Positions 12,754 to 23,230 of a stretch of 64,000 nucleotides of DNA are shown piece by piece; positions within the stretch are counted from its first letter, which is position 1, and every line of letters begins with the position of its first letter. Origin of the DNA: Parietaria judaica (Eukaryota; Streptophyta; Magnoliopsida; Rosales; Urticaceae); assembly GCA_954871525.1 (NCBI GenBank), contig OX940863.1:41278501-41342500 (forward strand), given 5' to 3'. The notes under the pieces were generated by a model. That model saw nothing but the letters and a program-made list of their open reading frames with translations, ran no database searches and was not told the origin of the DNA. Both the position numbers and the translations under genes were made by a program.

Positions 12754-13367
12754 TCTTCTGCCTGGCGAACCCCTTGTGACTCTCTGGGCGAGCCTTCTGA
12801 GGGTCTGGGGAGTTTCGGCGGTCTTCAATGTCTTCGGGATCTTCTGCTTGGTGGCCCTCCGGGAGACCCTCGCGAGGGTCCGGGGCGTTTCGGAGGTCGT
12901 CAAGATGTCCTGTCATGAGAACCCCCTGGCGACCCTCCAGGCGAGCCAGGCTAGGGTCAGGGTTGTCCTGGCGATCTCTCCTGAGTCTTCGGGGTCTTCG
13001 TCCTGGCAAACCACCTAGCGAGTCCCCGGGTGAGCCTGGCGAGGGTTGGGGTGGTCCTGGCGACCTCCGGTGCCGTTTCTCTCTCTTGTGCTATCCTCGT
13101 CGTGAGCGAATAATGACCTCTACGAAACGTCGTTGACACCGTCTTCACTCCTGATCCGTGCTGGTGAAACTTGGCGAGGTGGCTGAGTTCGCCTAGCTAG
13201 AGATTGAGCCCTCGTGTTGAGCGCGATGCTGATCGTCGGCTGCTGCGTCGTGCGTTGTGAAGCACTGGCGCGGCTCGTCATGGCGATCGTTGTGCTCCAG
13301 AATCTTCAGATGAATGCTGGTAGGGTCTCGAGGTTGATGCTCGGTACCCTTTTCTTTAGAGCCAAAC
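12754..13367 (-). pseudogene. 5' internal region of gypsy element B (primer site, start of gag)
   Basis: Directly after the LTR end at 13368 the minus strand reads gtttggctctaaag, a primer-site-like start similar to the gtttggcgcc of the other gypsy elements here. A Met codon follows in a frame reading MTSRASASQRTTQQP, rich in Arg, Ser and Pro as gag leaders often are. Stops and frame changes follow, with many GGCGAG-type repeats. The region is cut off at 12753 by element A. ORFs on both strands are short and uninformative. Confidence 0.5.
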
Positions 13368-14721
13368 TGTTAATGCGTAAAAAGGGCTTAACTTAGAGTG
13401 TGATCCACGGTTTGGGCTCTGAGCTGGACCTGGTCAGCCCGTGGATAATCTGATGCAGAGTCAATGCGGGTTGATTGATGATTGTCAAAGCTGGAGGCGA
13501 GTCCTTCCTCGTTGGCGAGCCTCCGGGCTGTTCTTGGCGATCCTTAATGAACTTCCTTCCTTGGCGAGCTCCTTGTCTGGGCGAATTCGTTGTCTTGGCG
13601 AAGCTCTGGGGTGTTCTTGATGATTCCTAGTGATTTTCCATCCTTGGCGAGGGAGGACCTGCAAAAAAGGGTAGATCGGTTCCGTACCACGTCGCTTATA
13701 GTTGGGCGAGGCTGCCTGCGTATCTTAGTTTAAGAGAATCAGGTCCCACGTAGTTCAGGATTAGTAAATGGCGGATGACTGACGATGTAGTTTGGTTCGT
13801 TGGAGATGCCGATGTTGGCAGTGAGGTTGTGACCTTCGCCAGTGGCGAGGATATTACCTACAAGGGTGTCGTAGTAGACGGCGCAGGTGTTGGCGAGCTC
13901 GTATGACGAGGGCCTTGACCGGCGAGGGTAGTCCTGGCCGACACCTGGACAATATCAGGTGAAGTGTATGACTTTGTTGAATAACTCCTCTCAGGCTAAC
14001 TCAATCCTTTGACAAGTCTCAGGTCTATTTGGTCACTCTTGTCGAGCCTTTTAGTGGTGGCGAAGACACCGACCTTGGCGAGGACCAGGAGGGGGCAATT
14101 TTCTAGAGAGGGAAAGAAGAGAGAGAAGCTCTGGATAAAGGTGTGAGAGAATGTGTAAAATGAGGAGGACAAGGGTCCTATTTATAGGTAAATGGATGAA
14201 CCATATTTCCTTGTTTTAGGGGAACTAATGGCGGACAATCCCCATTAATTAGGTAAAGGGCGGAGCACGAATTTGGCTTGTCATGGAGGCCTTGCCGCGA
14301 CTCCTTGTCATGGCGAGGGGCTTGCCAGTTGCTTCGTAGCTCGTCTGTAGAGTCTTCCGAGTGTCCGCGAGCTTGTATGTAGAGTCCGAGGAATTTAGAG
14401 GATTTCCCGATGACTTTCGTAAGCTTGGATCTCCTCGTCGTGTGCAATTATTGTGAGTTATTCCTTCGTCAACATCGATGGCGAGGTAGCTCGTCAGGGC
14501 GAGGAGTCTCATTAGGGGACTTCGTCGGGGGACCTCTTCGGGAAGTGCCTTTTCAATCAAAGGCTTTGTCTTCTTCGTCTTTATTGCTCCGGTCCTCGCT
14601 AAATGCATTGGGTTTTGGGCCTTTGTTCTTCGACTTCGTCGGTGGGCTTTGACTTTCACTAATGGGCTTTGATTTTTGCCAATAGGGCCCAATTTTTATA
14701 TATCTAAAAAAATGCGCAACA
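13368..14721 (-). repeat. 5' LTR of gypsy element B
   Basis: The minus strand starts TGTTGCGCATTTTT at 14721 and ends TTTTTACGCATTAACA at 13368, giving near-palindromic termini. A minus-strand TATA box (acctataaatagga) lies at about 14177-14190. It is full of ggcgag/ggcgaa words. Its partner LTR is not in the window. Confidence 0.7.
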
Positions 14722-15551
14722 AGAACAATTTTTTAAATAAAATTACATTTCAATTGGTTTTTTAGTTTTAGTCTTTCATTGACAAAAAAAAAAAAAAAAA
14801 AAACCCACTTCTCCGTATATTTAATAATTTTTAAAATCTTCATCTTCATTTAAAATTGATGTCTTATATTAGTAAACTAAAGAAGCAACATAATTTATGT
14901 TTAGAATATTCTGAGTATATGTTAATTTCAAATGAATAATCTACTCTTATTTATAGTATGTATTTGGAAATTTGATCATTTGAAAGTTCTTTAGAAGTTT
15001 TCATAGAATTCTCACATTTTTGTTTTATTTAAAGAGGTCAGATTAGAGAAGTAATGAGGTGAAAGTGGGCATGATTATTGGAGTTGAAATCCGATTAAGG
15101 GATATTAAACGTAATTGGATTGCGTGTATTGATGAATGACTTATTCAAGGTTGACTTTAGGATTTAGGAATATTAATATTACTTATTTGGGCCTGGCCCA
15201 CGTAGGCTTTGGTGGGCTTTTATTCGGTTTGAGCTTTCAAAGCCTTATTTCTGGGGAGTCGCTTAACGAGAAAAACAATAACTAATGGCTAGCAACTACT
15301 AAATGACGTGACATGTAAATTAAAATAGGGAACGTGTTCTATTGTAATCAGGAATTATGAGCTTACGATAACTAAAACGTGACATACATGATAAGGATCA
15401 CTATCATTATTTCAAAAGCCATAAATGATATATATAGTATAGCTAACCTGACCTAATAAATCAAGATCATATACCAGGACATTAGATATAATTCATAAAG
15501 AAGCAAAATAAGAGATTCTATTTTGGGGAAAATACCCATTCAACTAAAAAA
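14722..15551. other. Intergenic, AT-rich, no gene seen
   Basis: There is a poly-A run at about 14785-14804. I see no ORF, repeat boundary or RNA gene that I can support. The end of this stretch should hold the 3' untranslated region of the PUX10 gene. Confidence 0.5.
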
Positions 15552-18500
15552 TTAAGAGCTGGGCTCCACAAAGAGGCTGGCTTGGGGATGCAATCCTGAG
15601 TCTCTGAGGGATAAAGACAGCTTATCGGCACCATAAACGACACGGGGGAAATTGGAGACGAGGCTGTAACTTTCAACATCTAAACAGCCCAAAGAGTCAA
15701 CGTAATCGTAGACAGATTGGATGGTTGCGGTGCTGTGGAACTTCCTTTCCTTGCGTTCTCCACCCGGGAACCTTACCAAAACCTGCATTTGACCAAATAT
15801 GATGGGGGCCCATTAGGTTTAGCAGTGATCATGTATGTCTAGTACTGGGCAACAGGCGGAAACAGGAAACCGTTTGTCTGATTTTTTTTTTTTTTTTTGT
15901 GATTTTCTTAATAAAAAACGGACAGCTTATTCAGCAAACGCCAGCCGACTGGATATCTGGCCATATTCAATTATAAATTTTCCATATTTCAATCATTAAT
16001 TTTTTTCTAATAAAAAACATGCGGCCAATATATGCAAAGGTGGAAACAGGGGGACTAGTATCCGTGTTTTTACAGAAACTGGGTCTTCCCTTTCTGCCAA
16101 ATGCCGGGTTGAACTTGGGCGCCTGCATCCACTTGTGAGGTATATCTAGTAATTGTTTGTGAAGGTTCCACGGCTAACTGGTTTATATCAACTGAGTTTT
16201 GTTTGAGCGAAAAAATGGCTTACTTGTGTTACATTGGGTCCTTTTTCGGGCTCAGCGCCGAGTGATTGAGCTTTTTGTTCTCGCATCCTGGCAAGAGCAG
16301 CATCTTTCTCTGCAGCTTCACGGGCCGCTCTCTCTCGAGCCTCTTCTTCCTCCTTCAGCTTTCTGTCAGCTTCCGCGGCTTCTCTCGCCACGCGTTCTTG
16401 CTCTTCCCTCCTCTGCCGCTCCCTAGCCTGACGCAGATAAAAAAAAATAGCACTTAGCGACTTTATTTTGAAAACAGTTTATAATTGTTTTAGGGTGAAA
16501 TAAAAACCCCAAGAATCGCTTGCAAAACCTAAAGCCAAAAAGTGGTGAATTGGTTACCAGAACCAAATTCTGTGTAGTACTACAATTAATTCCAACTCGG
16601 GACCGATTTTCAGTTTTGGTGGTGTGAAAATCTGGAACACAAGTAGTATTCCAACTCGGACTTTTTAATAGGGAACCATCATTTTGCTATTCCTTTATTT
16701 ATAACTATTTCTTTTTTTCATCCTTCAAATTTTATAATTCTAAAACTATTCCTCAATAACATTTTATGACATCATAAACTGTCATAAATAATTTTTTTTT
16801 ATCTATCATAAATTGTGATAAAGGAATAGTATTAGAATTATAAATATGCGGGAACAAAAAAGGAATTAGTGATAAATAAAGGAATAGTTTTTTATGTTAG
16901 CCTTTTAAAAACATTATACGAGATCCATTTTCATAACAAAATCCAAGTCTTGCGAAAACCAAAGTAAAAGAACCGCTTGAAAGATCTAGTGTCGGGTTCT
17001 AATTTATTGAATTCGAAAATTTGGATTCGGGTTCCGAGTTTAGTAAAAATCCAGATCTTTCAAACCGATTTCACCGTTGTTTTAATATTATTTTATCTCC
17101 AAGAACAAGGGCGTGCCACGTCTAATCTATCAATTAATTTTTTAAGACAGCGAGAAACCAAGAAAAAGGAAAGGTTTAAAGTAGGATACTTGATCCGCTT
17201 CAAGAGCGGCTCTATAGGCAGCATCTTGTTCCTCCCTCAAGCGTGTGTTGTTCCTTCTTTCTTCTGCCTCAAGCCTAGCCGAAACAAGAACTGGAGCACT
17301 TTCTTCCAGCACTTTATGAAGTATTGTAAGCATTTCTTCGGGAGATTTTGGCCCTTCAATCTACAAAGCAAGCACACGTTACTTTTTAACAAGTCTAAAA
17401 TAAACAAGACATGAAATGATGGAAACAAAATCCAGAAGAACTCGCCCATTAACAGTGTACTAAAGACGATAAATTTACCATTAGCTAAAAGTGTTCCAGT
17501 TTACCTGAAAAGCATTACGCTAATTGCTTATGTCTAAACGACCCAAAACTTACAGAAAGCTAAGCGTTCGGGTTCAAATAATGCGACGACGGTTAATTCA
17601 TTAAGTCCCCGATCCCAGTAACTATTAAGAATAATCTTTTTCTTGGGTTTAACCAATAATAACAACTTGTGTGAACAAACTCCTAGTCATGTTTTGACAA
17701 TCAACCGTTTTAATGCAGATGTACCCTGAACCAGAATTGCTTATTCGGTACTAAGAGCGAGCGGGACTAAGGCCTGTGATAAGATACTATCCATATGTCA
17801 ATCATCAATTCCTTGATAAACTGGACAAGAAAAACCTCTCCTATAATGAAGATCTTGCAACATTAAACATTAAACATTAAACATTAAAAGGGAAATCGAA
17901 TCAGAATTTCTGCTGACAGGAATGAACTATTGAGTGTGTGGCAGCAAAGAGGAATTACTTGTTGAAGCAATGCAATTCTCTGATTAGTGGCCGCCATAAC
18001 AACAGCGCAAAAGGGGAACCTCGAAGCCTTGAGGCTGTTGCTCATCTTGAAACCCTCGCTGGCCCGAATGCTCCCTCCCCACGCCACGAAGTTCTCGTTG
18101 ACGAATGCAGCAAGAACCTCGGAGCACAGCGTTGCCTCGCAGAACGAGGGCGTGTCCTGATGCTCCGGCGAGTGCAGATACACGAACAAAAGCTTGTACT
18201 CGCTCCTCGACCTCTGCAGCGCGTCCATAAACCCTTCACTGACGAAGTTCGGCCCCGTCAAGCCGTAATCTCTCTCGAAGGCCGCTGCGAACTGCATGGC
18301 CTCCGCCGCCGGGAGGGTTACCGATACTCGCCGAGCCGCCAAATCATCGCCGCGCCCGGAGCCGACGCCGATCATCCCAAACGAGTATGAGAGAACTCCG
18401 CCGGCAGCCCACAGTCCCAGCCCGATCGCACCGGATATAAGCCCTAATCCGCCGGAGACAACCGAAAGTGGCAGAGTGACAAGCCTCCATGCCAATCCCG

Positions 18501-18729
18501 GAGGGCCGGCGACCGCGTTGGGCGTCGAGTCGATTCTCCTTGAAGAAGAGGACGAGCCTTCGTGAGGCTGTGAGGAGGTTGCGGCCATGGGAGGCGGCCC
18601 CGAGGAGGTGAAGGAGGAGATGGCGAGTTCGAGGTCCCAGCCATGGGCGGCGAGGATTTCGTTGCACAGATCGGGATCTTCCAGGCCCGTAATCGCTTGG
18701 AAGTAGGTCAATTTGTCCACGTCCAACAT
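15552..18729 (-). CDS. PUX10: PUX10-like UBA/UBX domain protein (four exons, complete)
   Basis: Exons on the minus strand are 18729-17959, 17360-17190, 16427-16224 and 15782-15552, giving 458 residues. All introns are GT-AG and in phase 0. Residues 1-45 form a UBA domain (FQAITGLEDPDLCNEIL). Residues about 79-122 are a hydrophobic hairpin, the lipid droplet/ER insertion segment known in PUX10. About 140-290 form the UAS thioredoxin-like domain and about 290-365 a charged coiled coil. About 370-458 form the C-terminal UBX domain with the FPR motif (SNFPRVVY). In this family UBX recruits the CDC48/p97 ATPase, and Arabidopsis PUX10 anchors it on lipid droplets to extract ubiquitinated oleosins. 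Length matches the family (Arabidopsis about 480). I chose ATG 18729 because MLDVDKLTYF aligns with the family N-terminus; the upstream in-frame codons begin without ATG. Retrotransposon C sits 262 bp upstream. Confidence 0.95.
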
Positions 18730-18991
18730 ATCTGCACGGATTTGGAATTCTAGGGTTTCGCTGTACCTGTGCCTGTGAGAGATGAAATTAATGGCATTGT
18801 GTTTGTGAATTTCTAGATTTGGAGATTTCAAATGACCAAATTGTCCCCAAAGCTAAATAACTAATTATCGGGTGCGTTTGGCACAGCTTATTTAGCCCTG
18901 TTTTTGTTTATAAAATAAACTTAACCGCTTTTTAGGTGTTTGGCAAAATTGTTTTTCCAAAAAACACAAAATCGATTTTGAATTTTGTACA
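18730..18991. other. PUX10 upstream region, with left part of a possible MITE
   Basis: This short stretch must hold the PUX10 5' untranslated region and proximal promoter. From about 18867 it reads ggtgcgtttggcacagctt, a start typical of small non-autonomous DNA elements, and continues AT-rich to the insertion point of element C at 18991. A loosely matching inverted end (ccaaacacatgcc) lies beyond element C near 28540. No clear TATA box was seen. Confidence 0.35.
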
Positions 18992-19879
18992 TGTTAAGGT
19001 CGGATTTGGTCAAATCCATCCTCAACACAACTCGTGTCGTTTTGCCCACAAACGACATGAAAAGGGGCGAGGAAGTTCAGCCCCGAGGGGGATTATCCCC
19101 GATGAGGATAATCTCCGAGGAAGCTCATCATCCGAGGGGATTATCCCCGAGGAATTTCTACCGCGAGTGGAACAATCTCCGACGAGGATCATTCCCGAGG
19201 AAGCTCTACCGCGAGTGGGATTATTCCCGAGGAGGATCATCCCCGAGGAGGTCTGATCGCGAGGAAGCACGGCCACACAAAAGCAAGTTGCGGTGAAGTG
19301 TCCCATCACACTCGACGAGGAATTTTGTCATGATGATTATACAGAACCGATGACGGCTGAAGGGACGTGCATTTAATGAAGCTCACCTACCCACTCGATA
19401 AAAGGCGTCATCGCCGGGGCTTGCAAGGCCCGATGACGGCTGAAGGGACGTGCATTTAGTGAAGCTCACCTACCCAAAATGACAGTCTGCTCGGAAGCGA
19501 CGTAAAGCAGAAACCCGCCATGCTTTCCATCGAATCACTCTGGGACGCGAATGATTAAAAAGGGAAAAGGCGGGAAAAATGCTAGGGGGCATACTGTAAA
19601 TTGTAAACTCTATAAAAGGCAAAGATAAGCCTCATTCTAGGGGAGGAAGAAAGAGGGGGGGCTGAAAAAAGGGAGAAATCTTGTAATAGAGAAAAGGCCA
19701 AGGAAACAGAGAAATCTGATGCTCATGATCCTTCATCTGTCCAGCTATTCAACGGAAGAAAACCGAGCTCATTTCGGAAATTATAATAAAACAGAGATAT
19801 TCATCATTTGTTGTTATTTATTTGTTATTTGATGATTGTCTTTGTGACTGGAAAAGGGTGGTGAAAAACCCCCTCTACA
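18992..19879 (+). repeat. Element C 5' LTR
   Basis: It starts TGTTAAGG and ends CTCTACA. Imperfect repeats of cccgaggag/cccgacgag words lie at 19080-19260. A TATA box (ctataaaagg) lies at about 19610-19619, followed by a likely transcript start. The same LTR family occurs as the 3' LTR and as a solo LTR at 35677-36435. Confidence 0.95.
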
Positions 19880-19897
19880 GTTTGGCGCCCACCGAAG
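19880..19897 (+). other. Primer binding site of element C
   Basis: gtttggcgcccaccgaag directly follows the LTR. Elements D, E and F have related sites (gtttggc...) at the same place. Confidence 0.75.
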
Positions 19898-19940
19898 GGC
19901 TTGTTTTCTTTCTAACTCACAGCCAGGAATTTGGAGGAGC

Positions 19941-20084
19941 ATGACGTCATTAAACGACACCATCGTCAGCAGCGTGCTCGAGGTGGTGACTGAGCGCGCA
20001 AAAATCCATAGCGTAACCCAAGGAGGCAACTCAAGGAGCAGGAGTGACGTAAGAAGGGGAAACGTACGGACTCCTTGCATTTAA
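19941..20084 (+). pseudogene. Probable gag-start remnant, 47 codons
   Basis: The first ATG after the primer site opens a 47-codon frame (MTSLNDTIVSSVLEVVTERA...) ending in TAA. Its position matches the gag start of E (59987, MTSRGSSGNP) and D (46717). I infer it is what remains of gag after replacement by captured sequence. No domain can be recognised in so short a piece. Confidence 0.4.
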
Positions 20085-20398
20085 GAGAGGTAGACGTATA
20101 GACGGTTAATCAGAAAAAGAAGCGCACGCGTATCAAGGAGTCGGAGTGACTCCCAAAGCGTCATGAAGTGATAGCGAAACGGGGGATACGAAGGGTCGCG
20201 TGCGAAACAATCGGCGGCTATAAAATGGGAAATTTGGAGAGGACCAGGGAGAACAAGCCCGCGGAAGTGAAAACGAATTCGGTTAACTCTCAGATAAGTA
20301 CAAATCTTTCCACCCAGAGAATAAAAGTTCCGTTCTTACTCCAAAACCAGTTTTTGTTAGTGTTTTCACGTTACAGATCGAGAAAGCATACAAAAGAA

Positions 20399-21280
20399 AT
20401 GGCGCTCAAGGAAGAAATTATTGGCCAAAGCTACACAGACGAGTCAGAGATGATAGTGGATGAAGGTTGGGAATGGTCCAAGGAAGGCACCACGGAAAGC
20501 CTGCGGGACCAGGAGGAGCTAAGAATAACAGGTGAACCACACCCCGCGTTGGAACTGGTCCTGCCGTATCTTATGCCCGAGGAGCTCCTCGCGTTGGAGA
20601 TGGTATGCACGCCATTGCGCGACGAGGTTCGGGAAAACAGCCTTCTGTGGCGCAACATCAGCATCTACAACCCGTTGAGCGAGCGGATCAAAGACGATAA
20701 TCTCCTGGGGCTGGCGAGGAGGTCTCAAGGGAAGATGGAGACTTTGACGCTGGATGGGTTCTTCGAGGTCACCAACGCCGCGTTGAAGACAATTCTGCAG
20801 GACAACCCGACGCTCGTAAAACTATGCCTGCCTCGCTGCCACCGAATCACCTTAGACGACGTGGTCAACAACCTGTCCGCCATCAAGCACGGGATAAAAT
20901 TCTTAAGGGTCAACGGGCTATTTCCCAGGGCCAGACTCGTAGACCTTCCCCCGCTGCTCACGGCTGGGAACTCAACCGATTACCCCAAGCAGCAGGCGCC
21001 CGCCCCACGCGGTCGTCTGCTCGACATAGAGTTCTGCAGGAGGTGCGACAGAAACATCTGGGTCTACGAGAAGACCGCGGAGGTGCGAGCGGGAGACTCT
21101 ATCCGCCCGCCGTGTTTTGGCCGACGCCGAGGTAGTGGTGCTTGCGGTTTTTGCAGATCATGCTACATCCTCGGGACCACGTGGTACACCCACCTCTGCA
21201 CGAAATCTAACTTCGGGCGCCCCAGCGGAGACTCCCTGGAGAAGGTCGTAACGTCGGCCTGCTCGATCATCGAGGAATAG
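20399..21280 (+). CDS. Captured SKIP14-like F-box/LRR protein gene, intronless
   Basis: A 293-residue open frame from ATG 20399 to TAG 21280; the frame stays open upstream to 20168, but the conserved part begins later. Residues about 48-88 form an F-box (HPALELVLPYLMPEELLALE ending SLLWRNISI). Residues 90-175 hold LRR-like segments (DDNLLGLARRS, METLTLDGFFEVTN, LVKLCLPRCHRIT). A Cys-rich tail (about 215-275: CRRCDRN...CGFCRSC...HLC) resembles the C-terminus of Arabidopsis F-box protein SKIP14. F-box proteins bind SKP1 in SCF ubiquitin ligases; the rest of the protein chooses the target. It lies on the sense strand of element C between the primer site and the minisatellite, where gag-pol should be, with no introns. 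It is shorter than full SKIP14 (about 450 residues), lacking most of the N-terminal part. No stops or frameshifts are seen. Whether it is expressed or functional is not known. Confidence 0.85.
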   Translation: MALKEEIIGQSYTDESEMIVDEGWEWSKEGTTESLRDQEELRITGEPHPALELVLPYLMPEELLALEMVCTPLRDEVRENSLLWRNISIYNPLSERIKDDNLLGLARRSQGKMETLTLDGFFEVTNAALKTILQDNPTLVKLCLPRCHRITLDDVVNNLSAIKHGIKFLRVNGLFPRARLVDLPPLLTAGNSTDYPKQQAPAPRGRLLDIEFCRRCDRNIWVYEKTAEVRAGDSIRPPCFGRRRGSGACGFCRSCYILGTTWYTHLCTKSNFGRPSGDSLEKVVTSACSIIEE

Positions 21281-21550
21281 GCCCCGGACTAAGGCTCATA
21301 CACTGCTCGGCGCCCAGGGAGGATTAGAAGTGACTGCTTTTCAGCCTTATTAGATGATAGAAGTTTCGTTGGGTTTGTTTTGGGGTTTTTAATGTCTATA
21401 TGTGTATTTTTCTTTTTGGCATTATATTTGTTAAGAAACGAGCGGAATTATAAGTTGGCAAAAGTGTGTATGCAACTCCGCTCGATGAATGTACCAAATA
21501 GGAGGTAGAGCAAAAAAAAAAATATATATATATATATAATAATATATATA
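21281..21550 (+). other. Non-coding 3' flank of the F-box ORF inside element C
   Basis: T-rich sequence that may be the captured gene's 3' untranslated region, ending in an (AT)n run (about 21520-21556). No ORF is supported. Confidence 0.5.
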
Positions 21551-21870
21551 TATATACGGCTAAGGGTGCCGAGCAAGCCCGGTCCGGCAAAACATGTCGA
21601 GATCATATATACGGCTAAGGGTGCCGAGCAAGCCCGGTCCGGCAAAACATGTCGAGATCATATATACGGCTAAGGGTGCCGAGCAAGCCCGGTCCGGCAA
21701 AACATGTCGAGATCATATATACGGCTAAGGGTGCCGAGCAAGCCCGGTCCGGCAAAACATGTCGAGATCATATATACGGCTAAGGGTGCCGAGCAAGCCC
21801 GGTCCGGCAAAACATGTCGAGATCATATATACAGCTAAGGGCGCCGACCAAGCCCGGACCGGCGAGAGTG
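21551..21870 (+). repeat. 55-bp tandem repeat (minisatellite) in element C
   Basis: Five nearly identical units begin at 21551, 21606, 21661, 21716 and 21771, each starting tatatacggctaagggtgcc. A sixth, diverged unit starts at 21826. Units are head to tail with no spacers. Confidence 0.95.
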
Positions 21871-22260
21871 CCGAGGAAATATACACGGCGAGAGTGCCTA
21901 TGGGGACCCTGGGAACTAGTCGGCTCGTACCCGACGAAACCTAGCGATACCCTCAAGAGACAAATAAGGCGAGAGTGCCTATGGGGGCCCTAGAAATTAG
22001 TCGGCTCGTACCCGATGAAACCTAGTGATACCCGCAAGAGACAATTACGGCGAGAATGCCGAGCAAAAAATTAAAAGTGGCGAGAGTGCCCATCGGCGAG
22101 AGTGCCGAGCAAAAATAAAAGAGGCGAGAGTGCCCATCGGCGAGAGTGCCGAGCAAAAATATTAAGAGGCGAGAGTGCCCATCGGCGAGAATATGAGCAA
22201 AATTACGGGTGAGAGTGCCTACGCAAAGCTGCTCGGTGTGAGGGCCGAGCACAGAGTAAA
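21871..22260 (+). repeat. Higher-order ggcgagagtgcc repeats in element C
   Basis: Two units of about 82 bp (about 21887-22050, each containing gtcggctcgtacccga) are followed by three to four units of about 44 bp (about 22050-22205, ggcgagagtgcccatc plus gccgagcaaaaat). All share the ggcgagagtgcc core with the preceding minisatellite. Confidence 0.85.
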
Positions 22261-22564
22261 ATAAAGGAGATGTACATCTCACTTATAAGCGACTATATAA
22301 AACGAATACAGTAAAGGTGTGAAATAAATTGTTTATTCAGTTGATTCGAAGCATAGTCTACAAGAGAATACAGTATGAGTTATCTTTACAAAAGAATGTC
22401 GGGAAACTGCGCAAGTAGGCTCAGAGAAGGCCCTGCAAAGCCGAGGAGCTCAGATTCCGAATGAGCCTGAAAAGAGGAAAGATAAACCCGACATACAGCC
22501 AAAAGATGAACAAGCTCAAGAAAAGTCAGACAAACCCAAAAAGGGAAAAAGGAGTTACATGATT

Positions 22565-23230
22565 CTAAGCTAAACTACCCCGTACCACGGCGCGAGGGAC
22601 GCACGGGGAGAGTGGAGGCGAGGCGGGATCGCCGGCGGCTTTCTTCTCTAACTTAACCAGCTCGGCCTGGTACTCTTTCTCTAGTTTTCGCCACGTTGCC
22701 AGCTCCTTCTGCCGGATCTCGCCAAGGGTCGAGCGACGGGGATACTTCTCGACAAGCCGAATACTCGCGAGGACACCGCCCAATGCGCGATTAATTCTGA
22801 CAGACGCCTCGAGAGCATCTAGTCTCCCGAAGGCGCGTGCCAGCTTGTCCGTCGTAGCAATGAAAACGCGCGTCCGAGCAAATTGCTCCTCGATTGCCTC
22901 GCCCTTCGCTGCATCACGATCATCGGTCAGTCACTTCATCGCATCTCGGACCCGGAAAGAGATATGCTCTTCTTGACCGGGAGGCAAGTCGATAGCCTCA
23001 GCAATCCGAGTCAGACGCCCATCCAACTACCGAAGTCGTTCCATCAGATTCTCTTCGCATTGACGATAACGTCCCCGCTCCTCGATAAGAGATTCCTCGG
23101 CAATAGCAAGAAGACATCTGCTCTCATCGCGCTCGGCAGTACGCTCCTCAAGCTCCATCTCGGCATCCTTACGGAGGGAAATTTCCTCCTCCAAAGATCC
23201 CCTCGCAAGATCAACCTCGGCCTGAGAAGG
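22565..23230 (-). pseudogene. Second, duplicated coiled-coil exon of the element C antisense gene
   Basis: The minus strand repeats the organisation of 24142-23402: a Glu/Arg-rich helix (EEEISLRKDAEMELEE), an IAEAIDLPPG segment (IDMPPDEED in the other copy), then LEKKAAGDPASPPLSPC against LEKRAAGDPNSPPLSPC. Two in-frame stops are present. It is a diverged tandem duplication of the final exon. Confidence 0.75.

Noticed and set aside
12709..13148. Several overlapping ORFs of 60-100 residues
   Set aside because: They arise from ggcgag-type repeats in element B's 5' region on both strands. Only a gag start on the minus strand is plausible.
17938..18390. 150-residue plus-strand ORF over PUX10 exon 1
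   Set aside because: Antisense to a well-supported exon with family-conserved protein sequence.
21551..21870. Regular repeats that at first sight recall a CRISPR array
   Set aside because: Units are contiguous with no unique spacers, in a plant retrotransposon. It is a minisatellite.
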